Below, one piece after another: positions 24,163 to 33,308 of a stretch of DNA of 64,000 bases. The position numbers and the translations under genes were made by a program. The stretch is from a bacterium (GTDB lineage Bacteria; UBA8248), in the NCBI GenBank assembly GCA_022825065.1, contig JAJDYR010000037.1:381805-445804 (forward strand), in the 5' to 3' direction. The notes under the pieces are model-generated. The model did no database searches. It worked only from the letters and a program-made list of their open reading frames with translations, and was not told where the DNA came from. Position 1 is the stretch's first letter. Each line of letters opens with the position of its first letter.

Positions 24163-24237
24163 TGGTGACCCCTAGGGGACTCGAACCCCTGTTACCGGCG
24201 TGAGAGGCCGGTGTCCTGACCGCTAGACGAAGGGGCC
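24163..24237 (-). tRNA. tRNA-Glu (anticodon CTC)
   Basis: Read on the minus strand: acceptor stem GGCCCCT/AGGGGTC, D-arm with TAGCGGTCA, anticodon stem CCGGC/GCCGG with loop CTCTCAC (anticodon CTC), T-arm AGGGGTTCGAGTCCCCT, discriminator A and encoded CCA. The 3' end adjoins the integrated element, whose insertion keeps the tRNA intact. The sequence closely follows E. coli tRNA-Glu outside the anticodon. Confidence 0.95.
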
Positions 24238-24360
24238 ATGAAGCGGCGTCGCTCGCGTACGCGCCAACAGGTGCAACGGCGAGAGACGGGAAGGGTAGTC
24301 CCATCGTTTTTTCGAGTCAAGCGGGCGGGCGCAATTCAACCACGCATTTTGGCCGCAATA

Positions 24361-25605
24361 TCATCGGAATGAACACGGCGGCAGGTTGCTCATCGAGGGA
24401 TGGACGCGCCGTTTGCCCCTGTGCCGGAGATCGAGGTTCATCTGCGTGGCGAGGACGGGTTCGGGCCCCAGGCGTTTTCCGCGCAGCGCGAGCCAGCCCG
24501 CCGCCGATTTGCGGATGCGGCCCAGGCGCGTCAGGTCCCTGAAATCGCGGATGTGCGCCTTTCTGCGTACTTCCACCAGGCGTTTCGCCCATGTGGGGCC
24601 GATGCCCGGCACGCGCATCAGCGTCCGGGGGTCGGCGGTCATGATCTCCACCGGGAACATGGAGAGGTTCCGCCTCGCCCACGTCGTTTTCGGGTCCTCG
24701 TAGAGCGCCAGGTTGCCGTCTGAGGCGGGAATCTCATCCAGCCCGAACTCATATTCACGCAGGAGATGCTCCGCCTGGTAGAGCCTGTGCTCGCGCGTTT
24801 TGGAGACCGATGGCACGCCGTCCATGGGGGTATCCTCCACGGGCTTGAAGGCGCTGAAATGGGTATGGCGCAAAAGACCCTTCCTCTGGAGCGCGTGGGA
24901 GGCCGCGAGGACGTCCATGTCGCTCTCTCCGCTTGCGCCGACGATGAACTGGGTCGTCACGCCGTCAATGATGAGGCCCGTTCTCTCGAAAAACGACTCG
25001 CGCGCCATCTCTCCCGCGTACTTGAGGGCGGGTTTCAGGTCGGTTTCCAGGCTTTTTTCGGGCGCCATGGTGTGAAGGCCCCGCTGTGTGGCGGCTTCCA
25101 GGTTCACGGAGAGCCTCGTGGCAATCTGGGCGGCGCGGCTGAGTTGGGAATCCTCCACCCCAGGCAGCATTTTGAGGTGGATATATCCATGGAAGTGGTG
25201 CTTGAAACGCAGGATTTCCGCCGCCGCGATCATCCTGTCCACGCCCGTGACGCCGCTGCCCGGAACGCCGCTGGTGAGGAAAAGCCCCTCGGCGCGGTTT
25301 CTTTTCTTTAACGCCATGAAGGTGTCGGCCAGCTCTTCGGGGCTGAAGGCGTAGCGCGGCATGTTGCGCGAGGCCCGCATGGGGCAGTAGTGGCAGTCGT
25401 AGCTGCATGCGTTGGTCATCATGGTGGAGAGAAGCGGCATGATGCGCCCGCCCTTGAAGGGGACGGGAAATATCGCCGGCGTGTCCGAAGCCAGGAATTT
25501 TCGGCGGTATTTGGGTTTTTTCCGCATGCCGGGCGGGCCCTCCCTGTCGTCGAAGGATTGTCCGCCGAGGATGGCCAGTTTGTGGAGGATTTTTTCCGTC
25601 ACCAT
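24361..25605 (-). CDS. Radical SAM protein of the putative DNA modification/repair family
   Basis: 414 aa. The Fe-S motif is CSYDCHYCPMRASRN (CxxxCxxC). FLTSGVPGSGVTGVDRMI and the C-terminal helix-hairpin-helix (LMRVPGIGPTWAKRLVEVRR) match the radical SAM family usually encoded next to a uracil-DNA glycosylase-like partner (TIGR03916-type). No partner is present in this window, unlike the usual arrangement. The substrate is presumably DNA-linked but unproven. Confidence 0.87.
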   Translation of the reverse strand: MVTEKILHKLAILGGQSFDDREGPPGMRKKPKYRRKFLASDTPAIFPVPFKGGRIMPLLSTMMTNACSYDCHYCPMRASRNMPRYAFSPEELADTFMALKKRNRAEGLFLTSGVPGSGVTGVDRMIAAAEILRFKHHFHGYIHLKMLPGVEDSQLSRAAQIATRLSVNLEAATQRGLHTMAPEKSLETDLKPALKYAGEMARESFFERTGLIIDGVTTQFIVGASGESDMDVLAASHALQRKGLLRHTHFSAFKPVEDTPMDGVPSVSKTREHRLYQAEHLLREYEFGLDEIPASDGNLALYEDPKTTWARRNLSMFPVEIMTADPRTLMRVPGIGPTWAKRLVEVRRKAHIRDFRDLTRLGRIRKSAAGWLALRGKRLGPEPVLATQMNLDLRHRGKRRVHPSMSNLPPCSFR

Positions 25606-25872
25606 GGTCGTTCTCCCTGTTCGATTTGGTATGAGGTAGAAAATGTATACGAAAATAATACGAAAATCAATATGTTTTTTCGATGAATTTGTAATAGATT
25701 TATTTATAATTCTTTACATGGATTATTCTGAAGTAATAGGTGATGAAAAAAGCGAAAAAAAGAGTAATTTCTTTCGCTTTAGATCTGTGTAAAGAATGCT
25801 GTTGTGAGATGAAAGCGCGCCAGGGGGTGGCGTGTTGGATTGCCGGGTTTTACGTGAATATATTCAGATACC
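25606..25872. other. AT-rich spacer
   Basis: The 267-nt gap is AT-rich (for example TTTGTAATAGATTTATTTATAA). It must hold the promoter for the radical SAM gene; I see no gene or clear repeat. Confidence 0.5.
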
Positions 25873-27123
25873 TCAGGAGCCGTCGCCCCGCCAGGATGCG
25901 CGCGCCCGCTTGAAGGCGTCGATGTCCGGCGGAATGCGACTCGGCCTGCCGAGGGCCTCGCCCGCGACTTCCGCCGCGTTCTTGCCGGTGCCCGTGCCGA
26001 TGCAGACGATTACTTCATCGGCTTCCGGTCTTCCGGGCCGTTCGGCGCCCTCCATGAGGCTCGCGACGGACGCCGCTGAGGCGGGTTGCAGGAAAAGCCC
26101 CTCGCGTCCGGCGATGAGAAACTCCGCTTCCAGGTTCATCGCGTCGTTCACGAGTACGCCGTGGCCCTCCGAGCGCCGCACGACGCCTGCCACGCGCTCG
26201 CCCGCACCGGGGGAGGGGCTCGTGAGACCGGCGGATTTCGTTTGCACCTCGCCCCAGGGTTCGACTTTTCCGCCCGAGTGGAGCGCTCGGACGATGGGAG
26301 CGCAGCCTTCGACCTGAACGACGTCAATGGCCGGCATCCTGTCTATCCAGCCCAATGCCAGCAGTTCGCGGAATCCCTGGTCCATCGCGAGCGCCATCGT
26401 GCCGCCCGCCGTGGGGCAGACGACGCGGTCGGGCGTGCGCCAGCCGAGTTTTTCGGCGATCTCGAAGGCCGCCGTCTTTTTCCCCTCGATTCTGTAGAGA
26501 TTCCGAGGCAGGGTGGCGTGCAGGCAGTCCAGTTCTTTCGACACCTCTTCGGCGAAGCGCCCGCCCGTGCCCTGATCGCCCTCGATGATGAGCGTGAACG
26601 CCCCGTATGCGCCGACCTGCAAGCAATGGACGGCGGAGCTGTCGTCGCGCACGAAGCCGATGAACTCGATGCCGCCCCGCGCGCAGTAGGCGCTGAAACA
26701 GGCCGCCGCGTTGCCGGAAGATGGCAGCACGATGCGGTCGACCCCCACTTCCCTGCACTTGCTGATGGTGACCGAACCGCCCCTGTCCTTGAAGGAACCC
26801 GTGGGGTTTCTCGATTCATCCAGGATGTAGAGGTTTCTGTAGCCGAGCGTATTCCCGAGCCTCTCCGCGTGGATGAGGGGGGTGTCACCCTCCACGAGCG
26901 AGACCACGTTCTTCTCGTCCCGCACCGGCAGGAGTTCGCGCCAGCGCCAGATTCCGTGGGGTCTGCGGGCGATTTCGTCTCTATCGACATGGTCCTTAAT
27001 CCAATCGACGTCGTAGCTGCCCTGCAGGTTCCCGCCCGTGTCGGGGCAGGTGAAGGGGTGTTCCATGTCGTCCACGATTCGTCCGGATTCCAGGCTCAAG
27101 AGGCCTTTCAGCGCGCTGTGCAA
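25873..27123 (-). CDS. Threonine synthase-like PLP enzyme
   Basis: 416 aa, fold type II. The PLP lysine is in RNPTGSFKDRGGSV, the substrate loop is LPSSGNAAACFSAYC, the glycine-rich PLP phosphate loop is CPTAGGTMAL, and the late SIGTGT-type segment reads CIGTGTGKNAAEV. The N-terminus has the FTCPDTGGNL start of ThrC2-type enzymes. The TTG start has AAGGAG 8 nt upstream. It converts O-phosphohomoserine to threonine in relatives; a related reaction is possible. Confidence 0.8.
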   Translation of the reverse strand: MHSALKGLLSLESGRIVDDMEHPFTCPDTGGNLQGSYDVDWIKDHVDRDEIARRPHGIWRWRELLPVRDEKNVVSLVEGDTPLIHAERLGNTLGYRNLYILDESRNPTGSFKDRGGSVTISKCREVGVDRIVLPSSGNAAACFSAYCARGGIEFIGFVRDDSSAVHCLQVGAYGAFTLIIEGDQGTGGRFAEEVSKELDCLHATLPRNLYRIEGKKTAAFEIAEKLGWRTPDRVVCPTAGGTMALAMDQGFRELLALGWIDRMPAIDVVQVEGCAPIVRALHSGGKVEPWGEVQTKSAGLTSPSPGAGERVAGVVRRSEGHGVLVNDAMNLEAEFLIAGREGLFLQPASAASVASLMEGAERPGRPEADEVIVCIGTGTGKNAAEVAGEALGRPSRIPPDIDAFKRARASWRGDGS

Positions 27124-27166
27124 GTGCGGCTCTCCTTCATGGTATTTGATGCGTTGGCTAAAAAAT

Positions 27167-28537
27167 CTAGGTGACCCCTTCTTCCTTCATGGTCTGGACG
27201 CCCGCCTTGAAGGCGGCGAGGGTCTCCTCGATCACGTCGTCCGTATGGCAGGCGCCCACGAGGGCGCGCGCGCCGTTGAAATCAACTCCGTGGAGGATCA
27301 GCGCCTGCCGCAGGGCACGGCTTTTCTGCGCGTTCTTGGAATCGAGACGCCGCCAGTCGATTTTGCTCACGTCCTGGTCCTCCCCGTCTCGCGGCGGAAC
27401 GTCGGCGTCAAAGAAAATTTTCCAGTCGCTGTATTCGCCATACACCCGCCAGGAAACCGCCTCCTGCGCGAGTATCTCGTTCATACCGAATCTCAGCTTT
27501 TGCGCCTGCGCGTTCACTTCTTCGGTGGTCTGGCCGTTGGCCAGTGAGGAGAGCATGGCGACGCCCGCGGCGGCGGAGATGGGGTTCGCGTTGAAGGTGC
27601 CGTGGTGAGCGATCTTCGTGTGGCGGTTCATTTCGGGGTCCGGCTTGGTGGCGAGGTATTCCAGAACGTCCGCCCGGCCCACGACGGCCCCGCCCGGCAG
27701 GCCGCCGGCGAGTATCTTGGCGAGGCTCGTGAGGTCGGGCGTCACGCCATAATGCGCCTGCGCCCCGCCCGGCGATACGCGAAAGCCGGTCACCACTTCG
27801 TCGAAGACGAGAAGCGTCCCTGCTTTTTGCGTCTCCTCCCTGAGCGCGGCCAAGAAATCCTTTTTCATCGGGATGGTGCCGAAGTGTCCGCCCGTCGGCT
27901 CCAGGATGAGGGCCGCGACATCGCCCGGTGCGAGCGCGCTGCGGACGGCTTCCATGTCATCCGGCGGGCAGACGGTGACGAGGTCGGTCACGACTTCGAG
28001 TTGGCCCGCTTCGGGTTCGTTCGTGTAGGGGGCGCGCACGCCGATTTCGAGCCCCTCGTGCCAGCCGTGGAAGTGGCCCGCGAATTTCACGACGCGCTTC
28101 TTGCCCGTAAATGCGCGCGCGAGCCTGAGCGCCATGTGCGTGGCCTCGGTGCCCGAAGCCGTGAAGCGCACCCGCTCGGCGCACGGCACGAGACGCTGCA
28201 CCCATTCGCCCCATTCCACCTCCGGCGCGTGACTCGCGCCGTAGTGCGAGCCTTTGAGAACGGCTTCGCTCACGGCTTCGCGGATGTGGGGCGGGTTGTG
28301 CCCGTAGAGCAGCGCGCCGTGACCCATCCAGTAGTCGATGTAGCGGTTGCCGTCCACGTCCCACTTGTAGGCGCCCTCGGCGCGCTCGACGTAGATGGGA
28401 AACGGCTGCATCCTGCGGTTGTCGTGCGTCACCCCGTCGGGGAAAACCTCTTGCGCCCGGTCGTATAGCGCGCGCGAGGCGGGCAGGGATTCGGCGTAGG
28501 CGTCCGCGAGTTTCGGGGTGTCCGTGGGCTGTGGCAT
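27167..28537 (-). CDS. Class III aminotransferase, glutamate-1-semialdehyde aminomutase-like
   Basis: 456 aa. Class III landmarks: DVDGNRYIDYWMGHGALLYG, RFTASGTEATHMALRLARAF, VLVFDEVVTGFR-type segment TLLVFDEVVTGFRVSPGG and the PLP lysine in SLAKILAGGLPGGAVVG. The wording is closest to GSA-aminomutase (HemL) relatives, but extra residues and the catabolic context suggest an amine or amino-acid substrate, not heme synthesis. ATG 28537 is preceded by GGAG. It follows the threonine synthase-like gene on the same strand (44 nt before its TTG). Confidence 0.85.
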   Translation of the reverse strand: MPQPTDTPKLADAYAESLPASRALYDRAQEVFPDGVTHDNRRMQPFPIYVERAEGAYKWDVDGNRYIDYWMGHGALLYGHNPPHIREAVSEAVLKGSHYGASHAPEVEWGEWVQRLVPCAERVRFTASGTEATHMALRLARAFTGKKRVVKFAGHFHGWHEGLEIGVRAPYTNEPEAGQLEVVTDLVTVCPPDDMEAVRSALAPGDVAALILEPTGGHFGTIPMKKDFLAALREETQKAGTLLVFDEVVTGFRVSPGGAQAHYGVTPDLTSLAKILAGGLPGGAVVGRADVLEYLATKPDPEMNRHTKIAHHGTFNANPISAAAGVAMLSSLANGQTTEEVNAQAQKLRFGMNEILAQEAVSWRVYGEYSDWKIFFDADVPPRDGEDQDVSKIDWRRLDSKNAQKSRALRQALILHGVDFNGARALVGACHTDDVIEETLAAFKAGVQTMKEEGVT

Positions 28538-28701
28538 GAAAATCTCCAGCAGGTGAATTTTGAAATTTGTCCGGCACAACGCTACGCCCAAGCGCGCCCG
28601 AGCGTCAAGGCGGCCCCCCCTTGTCAACTCCCCATCAATTGTCCATGATGCCGTGTTTTTCATTTCGACAAGTTTTATACACGTCCACATTGGAGGTTCA
28701 C

Positions 28702-29640
28702 GTGCCAAGCTACGATCATGCCAAGGTATGGCTCAACGGAGAGGTCGTTCCGCCCGAAGAAGCCAAGATAAGTGTTTTCAGCCAGGCGGTCCTGCGGGGT
28801 TCGAGCGTCTACGAGGGAATTCGCGCCTATTGGAGCGAGGAGCGAAACAACCTGTTCCTCTGGAAGATGGACCCGCACATCAGGCGGCTGTTCGATTCGA
28901 TGCGGGTGATGCGGATGACGCCGCCCTATACGGCGGAAGAGTTCAAGGACGCCGTGGTCGAATGGATACGGGCGAACGAGTTCAAGGAAGACCTCCACTT
29001 CAGACTCAACGTCTATTTTGACGATTCGGGCCCTTTGGACATGAAGGGCTACGCGGCGGACGAGGTGGACACCTGCGTCTTCATCAGCGGGGGGCCGAAC
29101 AGCAACCGCAAACGACAGGAGCAGGGCGTAAACCTGTGCGTGAGCAGCTGGCGGCGCATCTCGGACGATTCCGTGCCGCCGCGCGTCAAGGCATCGGCGA
29201 ACTACCAGAACAGCAGGATCGCAGGCGTCGAAGCGCGGATCAACGGGTACGACGACGCCATTTTCTTGAACCGGAACGGGACGGTGGCCGAGGGCACGGG
29301 CACGTGTGTCATGATAATCCGCGAGGGCAAGCTCATCACACCGCCCGTGACGGCCTCGATTCTCGAAAGCATCACGCGCGACAGCGTTCTGGAAATGTTC
29401 GGCAGGCACATCGGCCCCGAACCCGTGGAGCGGCCGATGGACCGCACGGAGATCTACGTGGCCGATGAGGCGATGATATGCGGTTCGGCCGCCGAGGTCG
29501 CGCCCGTGCTTTCTCTGGATCGCATCGAGGTGGGAGACGGGAAGCCGGGCGAAATCACGCGCAGGCTGCAGGAGATATTCTACGCCGCCGCCCGGGGCGT
29601 GGACGAAACCTACGAGAAGGACATAATGCCCGTCTATTGA
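28702..29640 (+). CDS. Branched-chain aminotransferase-like (class IV) PLP enzyme
   Basis: 312 aa. Class IV features: VFSQAVLRGSSVYEGIRAY (YEGIR), the PLP lysine in PPRVKASANYQNSRIAGVEA, then FLNRNGTVAEGTGTCVMIIR and EIYVADEAMICGSAAEVAPV. These match IlvE and close D-amino-acid or 4-amino-4-deoxychorismate enzymes; IlvE-type is most likely. The GTG at 28702 follows TGGAGG by 5 nt. The gene is divergent from the class III aminotransferase. Confidence 0.87.
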   Translation: MPSYDHAKVWLNGEVVPPEEAKISVFSQAVLRGSSVYEGIRAYWSEERNNLFLWKMDPHIRRLFDSMRVMRMTPPYTAEEFKDAVVEWIRANEFKEDLHFRLNVYFDDSGPLDMKGYAADEVDTCVFISGGPNSNRKRQEQGVNLCVSSWRRISDDSVPPRVKASANYQNSRIAGVEARINGYDDAIFLNRNGTVAEGTGTCVMIIREGKLITPPVTASILESITRDSVLEMFGRHIGPEPVERPMDRTEIYVADEAMICGSAAEVAPVLSLDRIEVGDGKPGEITRRLQEIFYAAARGVDETYEKDIMPVY

Positions 29641-29701
29641 TGAGTCAGAGAAAGACCGCACAGGCGGGAAGAGCGGAATTTAAATACGTAAACTGACTGA
29701 T

Positions 29702-30850
29702 TCAGCCCAGGTGGCGGAAGACCTCGCCCACGATCTTCATGCCCTTTTCGATCACCTCTTCATCCACCGAATAGGTGAAGCGCAGGTGGTTCTCGCCCGA
29801 AGCACCGAATTCCGAACCGCTGCGTATCGCCGCCCCGGCCTCCCAGACGCGCTTTCGAACCTCGCTCGAAGGAATTGGGTATTCATACCGGCAGTATTGG
29901 TAGAAACCGCCTTGCGGTTCGATGGGGATAAGTCCCGGGATGTCGCGCGTCATCTCGTTCATGAGGCGTCCCCGCTTGTGGTACTCGCGCCTGAACTCCG
30001 CCACGCATTCCTGAGAGCTTCTGAGAGCGGCCGCGCCCGCGCGCTGGACGAAGGTGTTGATCGGCCCGTTGATGGAGCGATGCACGCTGAACATCGGCTG
30101 GGGCAGGTCCTCGGGCACGATCATGAAGCCCAGCCGCCAGCCGGTCATCGAATAGGTCTTGGAGAAAGTGTCGAGCAGGATGAGGTGGTCGCGATGCTCG
30201 GTGAACGAGAGCAGGGGGACGTGATCGAAGCCGGGTTGCAGGATTTTCGCATAGGCCTCATCCGATACGAGCATGAGGTCGTGTTCAGTAGCGAGCTCGG
30301 CGAGAGCCGCCAGATCCTCGCGGCGGTAGACCACGCCGGTGGGGTTATTCGGGTTGTTGACGAGGATGAGGCGCGTTCGAGGCGTGACGGCGCTGCGCAC
30401 GGCCTCTACGTCGATTTGATAATCCGCGTCGTGCGGTACGGAGACGGGTACGGCCCCGAGTTGCAGCGCTACGTGGGCGTAGAGCGAAAACGTGGGGTCC
30501 ATGAGGATGGCCTCATCGCCCGGGTCCAGGAACGTCGTCATGACGGCGTAGATGCCCGAACTCGCCCCGTTCGTCGCGATGATGGAACCCGGTGTGTAGT
30601 TCGCATTCGCTTCGCGCTCGACGTGCTCGCACACGGCTTCGAGGAATTCGGGGTCCCCCTGCCCGGGGGCGTAGCCCGTCAAGCCCTGATCGAGCGCTTC
30701 TTTGGCGGCGTTCGTGATGTGCTCGGGCGTGGGGAAGTTGGGCGTTCCCGAATCGAGCGGCACCAGGCCCGGCGGTTTCCTGGCCGTCATGTGGTTGGCG
30801 CGCTCTCCCCCTGCGGTCGCGGAGACGGTTTTTGCGAGGCGTCTGTTCAT
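29702..30850 (-). CDS. Class I/II aminotransferase (aspartate-type)
   Basis: 382 aa. Family features: LDSGTPNFPTPEHITNAAKE, the YAPGQGDPEFLEAV start, LVNNPNNPTGVVYRREDL, and the PLP lysine in LDTFSKTYSMTGWRLGFM, with a C-terminal LRFTYSVDEE. It resembles subgroup I-gamma aspartate or aromatic aminotransferases. An ATG at 30790 is an alternative start. The amino donor is not predictable. The 3' end faces the IlvE-like gene 61 nt away. Confidence 0.88.
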   Translation of the reverse strand: MNRRLAKTVSATAGGERANHMTARKPPGLVPLDSGTPNFPTPEHITNAAKEALDQGLTGYAPGQGDPEFLEAVCEHVEREANANYTPGSIIATNGASSGIYAVMTTFLDPGDEAILMDPTFSLYAHVALQLGAVPVSVPHDADYQIDVEAVRSAVTPRTRLILVNNPNNPTGVVYRREDLAALAELATEHDLMLVSDEAYAKILQPGFDHVPLLSFTEHRDHLILLDTFSKTYSMTGWRLGFMIVPEDLPQPMFSVHRSINGPINTFVQRAGAAALRSSQECVAEFRREYHKRGRLMNEMTRDIPGLIPIEPQGGFYQYCRYEYPIPSSEVRKRVWEAGAAIRSGSEFGASGENHLRFTYSVDEEVIEKGMKIVGEVFRHLG

Positions 30851-30918
30851 GCTTTATGGATTCTCCAAATGTGAGGGTTTTGCGCGAACAGGCAGCATGC
30901 GGCGTAAGCGCATCGTTC

Positions 30919-31914
30919 CTAATCTCTCGTTATCACCACTTTCCCGAACTGCCGGCCCTCCGCCACGCGCTCGATGGCCTCTCGGAAGCGCGACAGCGGA
31001 TAGGTGGAGTCGATGTGGGCCTTAATCTTCCCCTCGGCGGCGAGGGCCATCGCCTCCTGGAATTCTTCCGGCGTCGCCATGGTGGAGGTGTGGATGTCGA
31101 CCTGCTTGAAATACAGATCGCGCAGGTTCACCTCGGGGATCACGTGGTGCGCCGCCCCGCCCACGATGGTGATGCGCCCGTTCAGCGCGACGCACTTTGC
31201 GCTCAGCGCGAATGTGGGCGCGCCCACGTTGTCGACCACCACGTCGGCCCCCCGGTCATCGGTGGCTTCCATCACGGCACTGGCGACGTCTTGCGTCTTG
31301 TAGTTGATACAGACGTCCGCGCCGAAGCTTTTTGCGGTCTTGAGTTTTTCCTCGCTCGATGAAGTGACGATGCTGAAAGCGCCGGTATGAGTTGCGAGTT
31401 GCAGGCAATAGAGCATGACGCCCCCGCCCACCCCGTGGATGAGGACGCTCTCGCCCGCTGCAAGCCGCGCGCGGCTGATGAGCTGGCGATAGGCCGTGCA
31501 GAGAGCGAGGGGAAGCGCCGCCGCTTCTTCGAACAAAAGGTTCTCCGGCTTCGGGAAGAAATTCTTCTCCGGCAAGACGATGAACTCCGCGTGCGTTCCC
31601 TGGCAGTGTGCGCCCACGATACCGTAGCCCGGTTTCGTGGGGTCGCTCAGGTTGGGATCCAGGATTACCGCATCGCCCGGCTTCAAGGCCGCGCCCGGCC
31701 CCGCCTTGTCCACGACGCCTGCGCCGTCCGCGCCCATGGTGTGGGGTTTATCGTGCTGAACCATCTCCGGGGTGCACTGGTAGACGTCGATGTGGTTGAT
31801 GCCCGACGCAAGGAGTTTCACGCGCACTTCGCCTTCGCCCGGTTCGGGAGTGGGGACATCGCCGTATACCAGTCCTTCGATTCCGGCGTCTCCCTGCACT
31901 GTGATCGCTTTCAT
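30919..31914 (-). CDS. MDR-family zinc-independent alcohol dehydrogenase / quinone reductase
   Basis: 331 aa medium-chain dehydrogenase. A GroES-like N-terminal domain (GEGEVRVKLLASGINHIDV, HTMGADGAGVVDKAG) precedes a Rossmann fold with HGVGGGVMLYCLQLA, then VDNVGAPTF. The catalytic zinc cysteine/histidine set is not obvious and the structural four-cysteine lobe is absent, pointing to the quinone reductase subgroup. It precedes a TfoX-domain gene on the same strand. Confidence 0.85.
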   Translation of the reverse strand: MKAITVQGDAGIEGLVYGDVPTPEPGEGEVRVKLLASGINHIDVYQCTPEMVQHDKPHTMGADGAGVVDKAGPGAALKPGDAVILDPNLSDPTKPGYGIVGAHCQGTHAEFIVLPEKNFFPKPENLLFEEAAALPLALCTAYRQLISRARLAAGESVLIHGVGGGVMLYCLQLATHTGAFSIVTSSSEEKLKTAKSFGADVCINYKTQDVASAVMEATDDRGADVVVDNVGAPTFALSAKCVALNGRITIVGGAAHHVIPEVNLRDLYFKQVDIHTSTMATPEEFQEAMALAAEGKIKAHIDSTYPLSRFREAIERVAEGRQFGKVVITRD

Positions 31915-31963
31915 TTCTTATCCTTCATGAGAATGAATCCGCGTAATATCAGTGAAGTTGCTG

Positions 31964-32293
31964 TTACTTGGGCGGAAGCGAGCCGGCGAACTTCGCCGCT
32001 CTGCGCACCCATGTTTTGAGGCCCTCATCGGTTTCGATGCCAGGCGGTTCGACCAGCGCCCAGCCCTTCATCACCCGGCCCGCCATGTTGGCGGGCTTCG
32101 TGTGAGGTTCTTTGAGCGTCGCCTCGTGGTTTTCCCTGGCGAGACGCACGATGAGCGCGCCCTTCCAGGTTCCGACGCACATGTTGCCGTTGATCATGAA
32201 GCACACGCCGCCGAACATGCGCTTTTCGGAAAACCCCTTGCGTCGCCTGAGGATCGGGCGTATGCGCTCGATTAAAATTTCGTCTTCCGTCAC
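31964..32293 (-). CDS. TfoX N-terminal domain protein
   Basis: 109 aa from a GTG at 32293 with AAAGGAAC upstream. It has the TfoX_N signature: ILRRRKGFSEKRMFGGVCFM, INGNMCVGTWKGALIVRLAR, then MAGRVMKGWALVEPPG and a helix. The domain occurs in competence regulators and as a stand-alone small protein; function of the latter is unclear. Reading further upstream gives no family match. Confidence 0.88.
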   Translation of the reverse strand: MTEDEILIERIRPILRRRKGFSEKRMFGGVCFMINGNMCVGTWKGALIVRLARENHEATLKEPHTKPANMAGRVMKGWALVEPPGIETDEGLKTWVRRAAKFAGSLPPK

Positions 32294-32383
32294 TTTTGTT
32301 CCTTTTTCATCTTTACAGCGGGATGAGTGAAGATGCCACACCGAATCGGGGAACGCCACCGGAAATGGAGAGATGCGCTTTTA

Positions 32384-33169
32384 TTATTTCTCTCCGGGCG
32401 CCCAGGCGGGGGGACGCTTCTCGTGAGCGGCGGCCATGCCTTCCTGAGGTTCGCCGGTTCGAAAGGAAGCCTCGAAGGCGTCGATGGAGGGAGGTACCGC
32501 GGCTTCGAGATAGGCCTGCATCCAACGCCTAAGAAGCGCCTTCTGGGCGCTGAGCGCGCCGGGGGCGGCCTGGAGAATCTCTAATACGGCCTCCTGCGTC
32601 GTTTCTTCCAACTCGGATGGTGGGCATATCCTCTGCACGATTCCCAAACGATGCGCCTCCTGGGCGTCGAACGTCCTGCCCGTCAAGAGCAAGTCCTGCG
32701 CTGCGCCCAGGCCGCAGAAGGGGACGAACAGCGCCGCCTCGATGACGGAGGGCACGCCGACCCGCACCTCGGGCATGCCGAACCTGGTGTCGTCCGCCGC
32801 AACCCGGAGATCGCAGCCGAGCATCAACTCCAGAGCGCCTCCCAGCACATACCCCCGGCACTTGCAGATCACGGGATGCGGGAATTCGCGCACGCCCTGG
32901 ATGAGGGAGTGGAGGTTCGAGATGAAGTCGCGCGCGTTCTCTTCGGTGAGCGCGCCCATCTCGACCACGTCAGCCCCGGCGGAGAATACGCTGCCTGCGC
33001 CCTCGATGATCAGGACGCGCAAATCATCCGCTCCCGCGAGCTCGACCAGCGCCGATTTCGCCTCGCGGGTCATCTGCGTGTTCATGGCGTTTCTCTTCTC
33101 GGGGCGGTTGAGCGTGAGCGTGGCGAGCGGGCCGTCGCGCTCGACCAGCGCAAATGGTTTTGTCGACAT
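32384..33169 (-). CDS. Enoyl-CoA hydratase/isomerase family protein
   Basis: 261 aa crotonase fold. Landmarks: LTLNRPEKRNAMNTQM, the oxyanion loop VFSAGADVVEMG, VICKCRGYVLGGALELMLGC, DLRVAADDTRFGMPEVRVG. A glutamate in MPEVRVGVPSVIEAAL sits in the catalytic region; the second catalytic glutamate is uncertain, so hydratase, isomerase or dehalogenase activity cannot be separated. The start MSTKPFALVERDGP is well placed. Confidence 0.88.
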   Translation of the reverse strand: MSTKPFALVERDGPLATLTLNRPEKRNAMNTQMTREAKSALVELAGADDLRVLIIEGAGSVFSAGADVVEMGALTEENARDFISNLHSLIQGVREFPHPVICKCRGYVLGGALELMLGCDLRVAADDTRFGMPEVRVGVPSVIEAALFVPFCGLGAAQDLLLTGRTFDAQEAHRLGIVQRICPPSELEETTQEAVLEILQAAPGALSAQKALLRRWMQAYLEAAVPPSIDAFEASFRTGEPQEGMAAAHEKRPPAWAPGEK

Positions 33170-33308
33170 GGAACGTCCTCCCTGAAAACAAAGCCGACAG
33201 CCTATGCGAGCATGCGGCGGAGCGCAAAGGCGAACCCCTGTTTTTGCGTGTTATGATGGCGTTTTCGTCGAGAGAATGATCTGACGCTGAAACCTGGAGA
33301 AGATACGG

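Larger units (their letters stand above)
14049..24177. mobile_element. Integrated capsid-forming phage satellite (cf-PICI-like) in tRNA-Glu
   Basis: The boundaries are a 15-bp exact repeat of the tRNA-Glu 3' end including CCA: 14049-14063 (attL) and 24163-24177 (attR). The integrase gene lies next to the intact tRNA. Content: integrase, AlpA, zinc-ribbon/winged-helix protein, DUF3102-like protein, HNH nuclease, large terminase, major capsid, prohead protease, two head connectors and portal. There are no tail, baseplate, holin or endolysin genes. Capsid-forming PICIs have this make-up and borrow tails from a helper phage; a decayed HK97-type prophage is the alternative. Confidence 0.8.
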
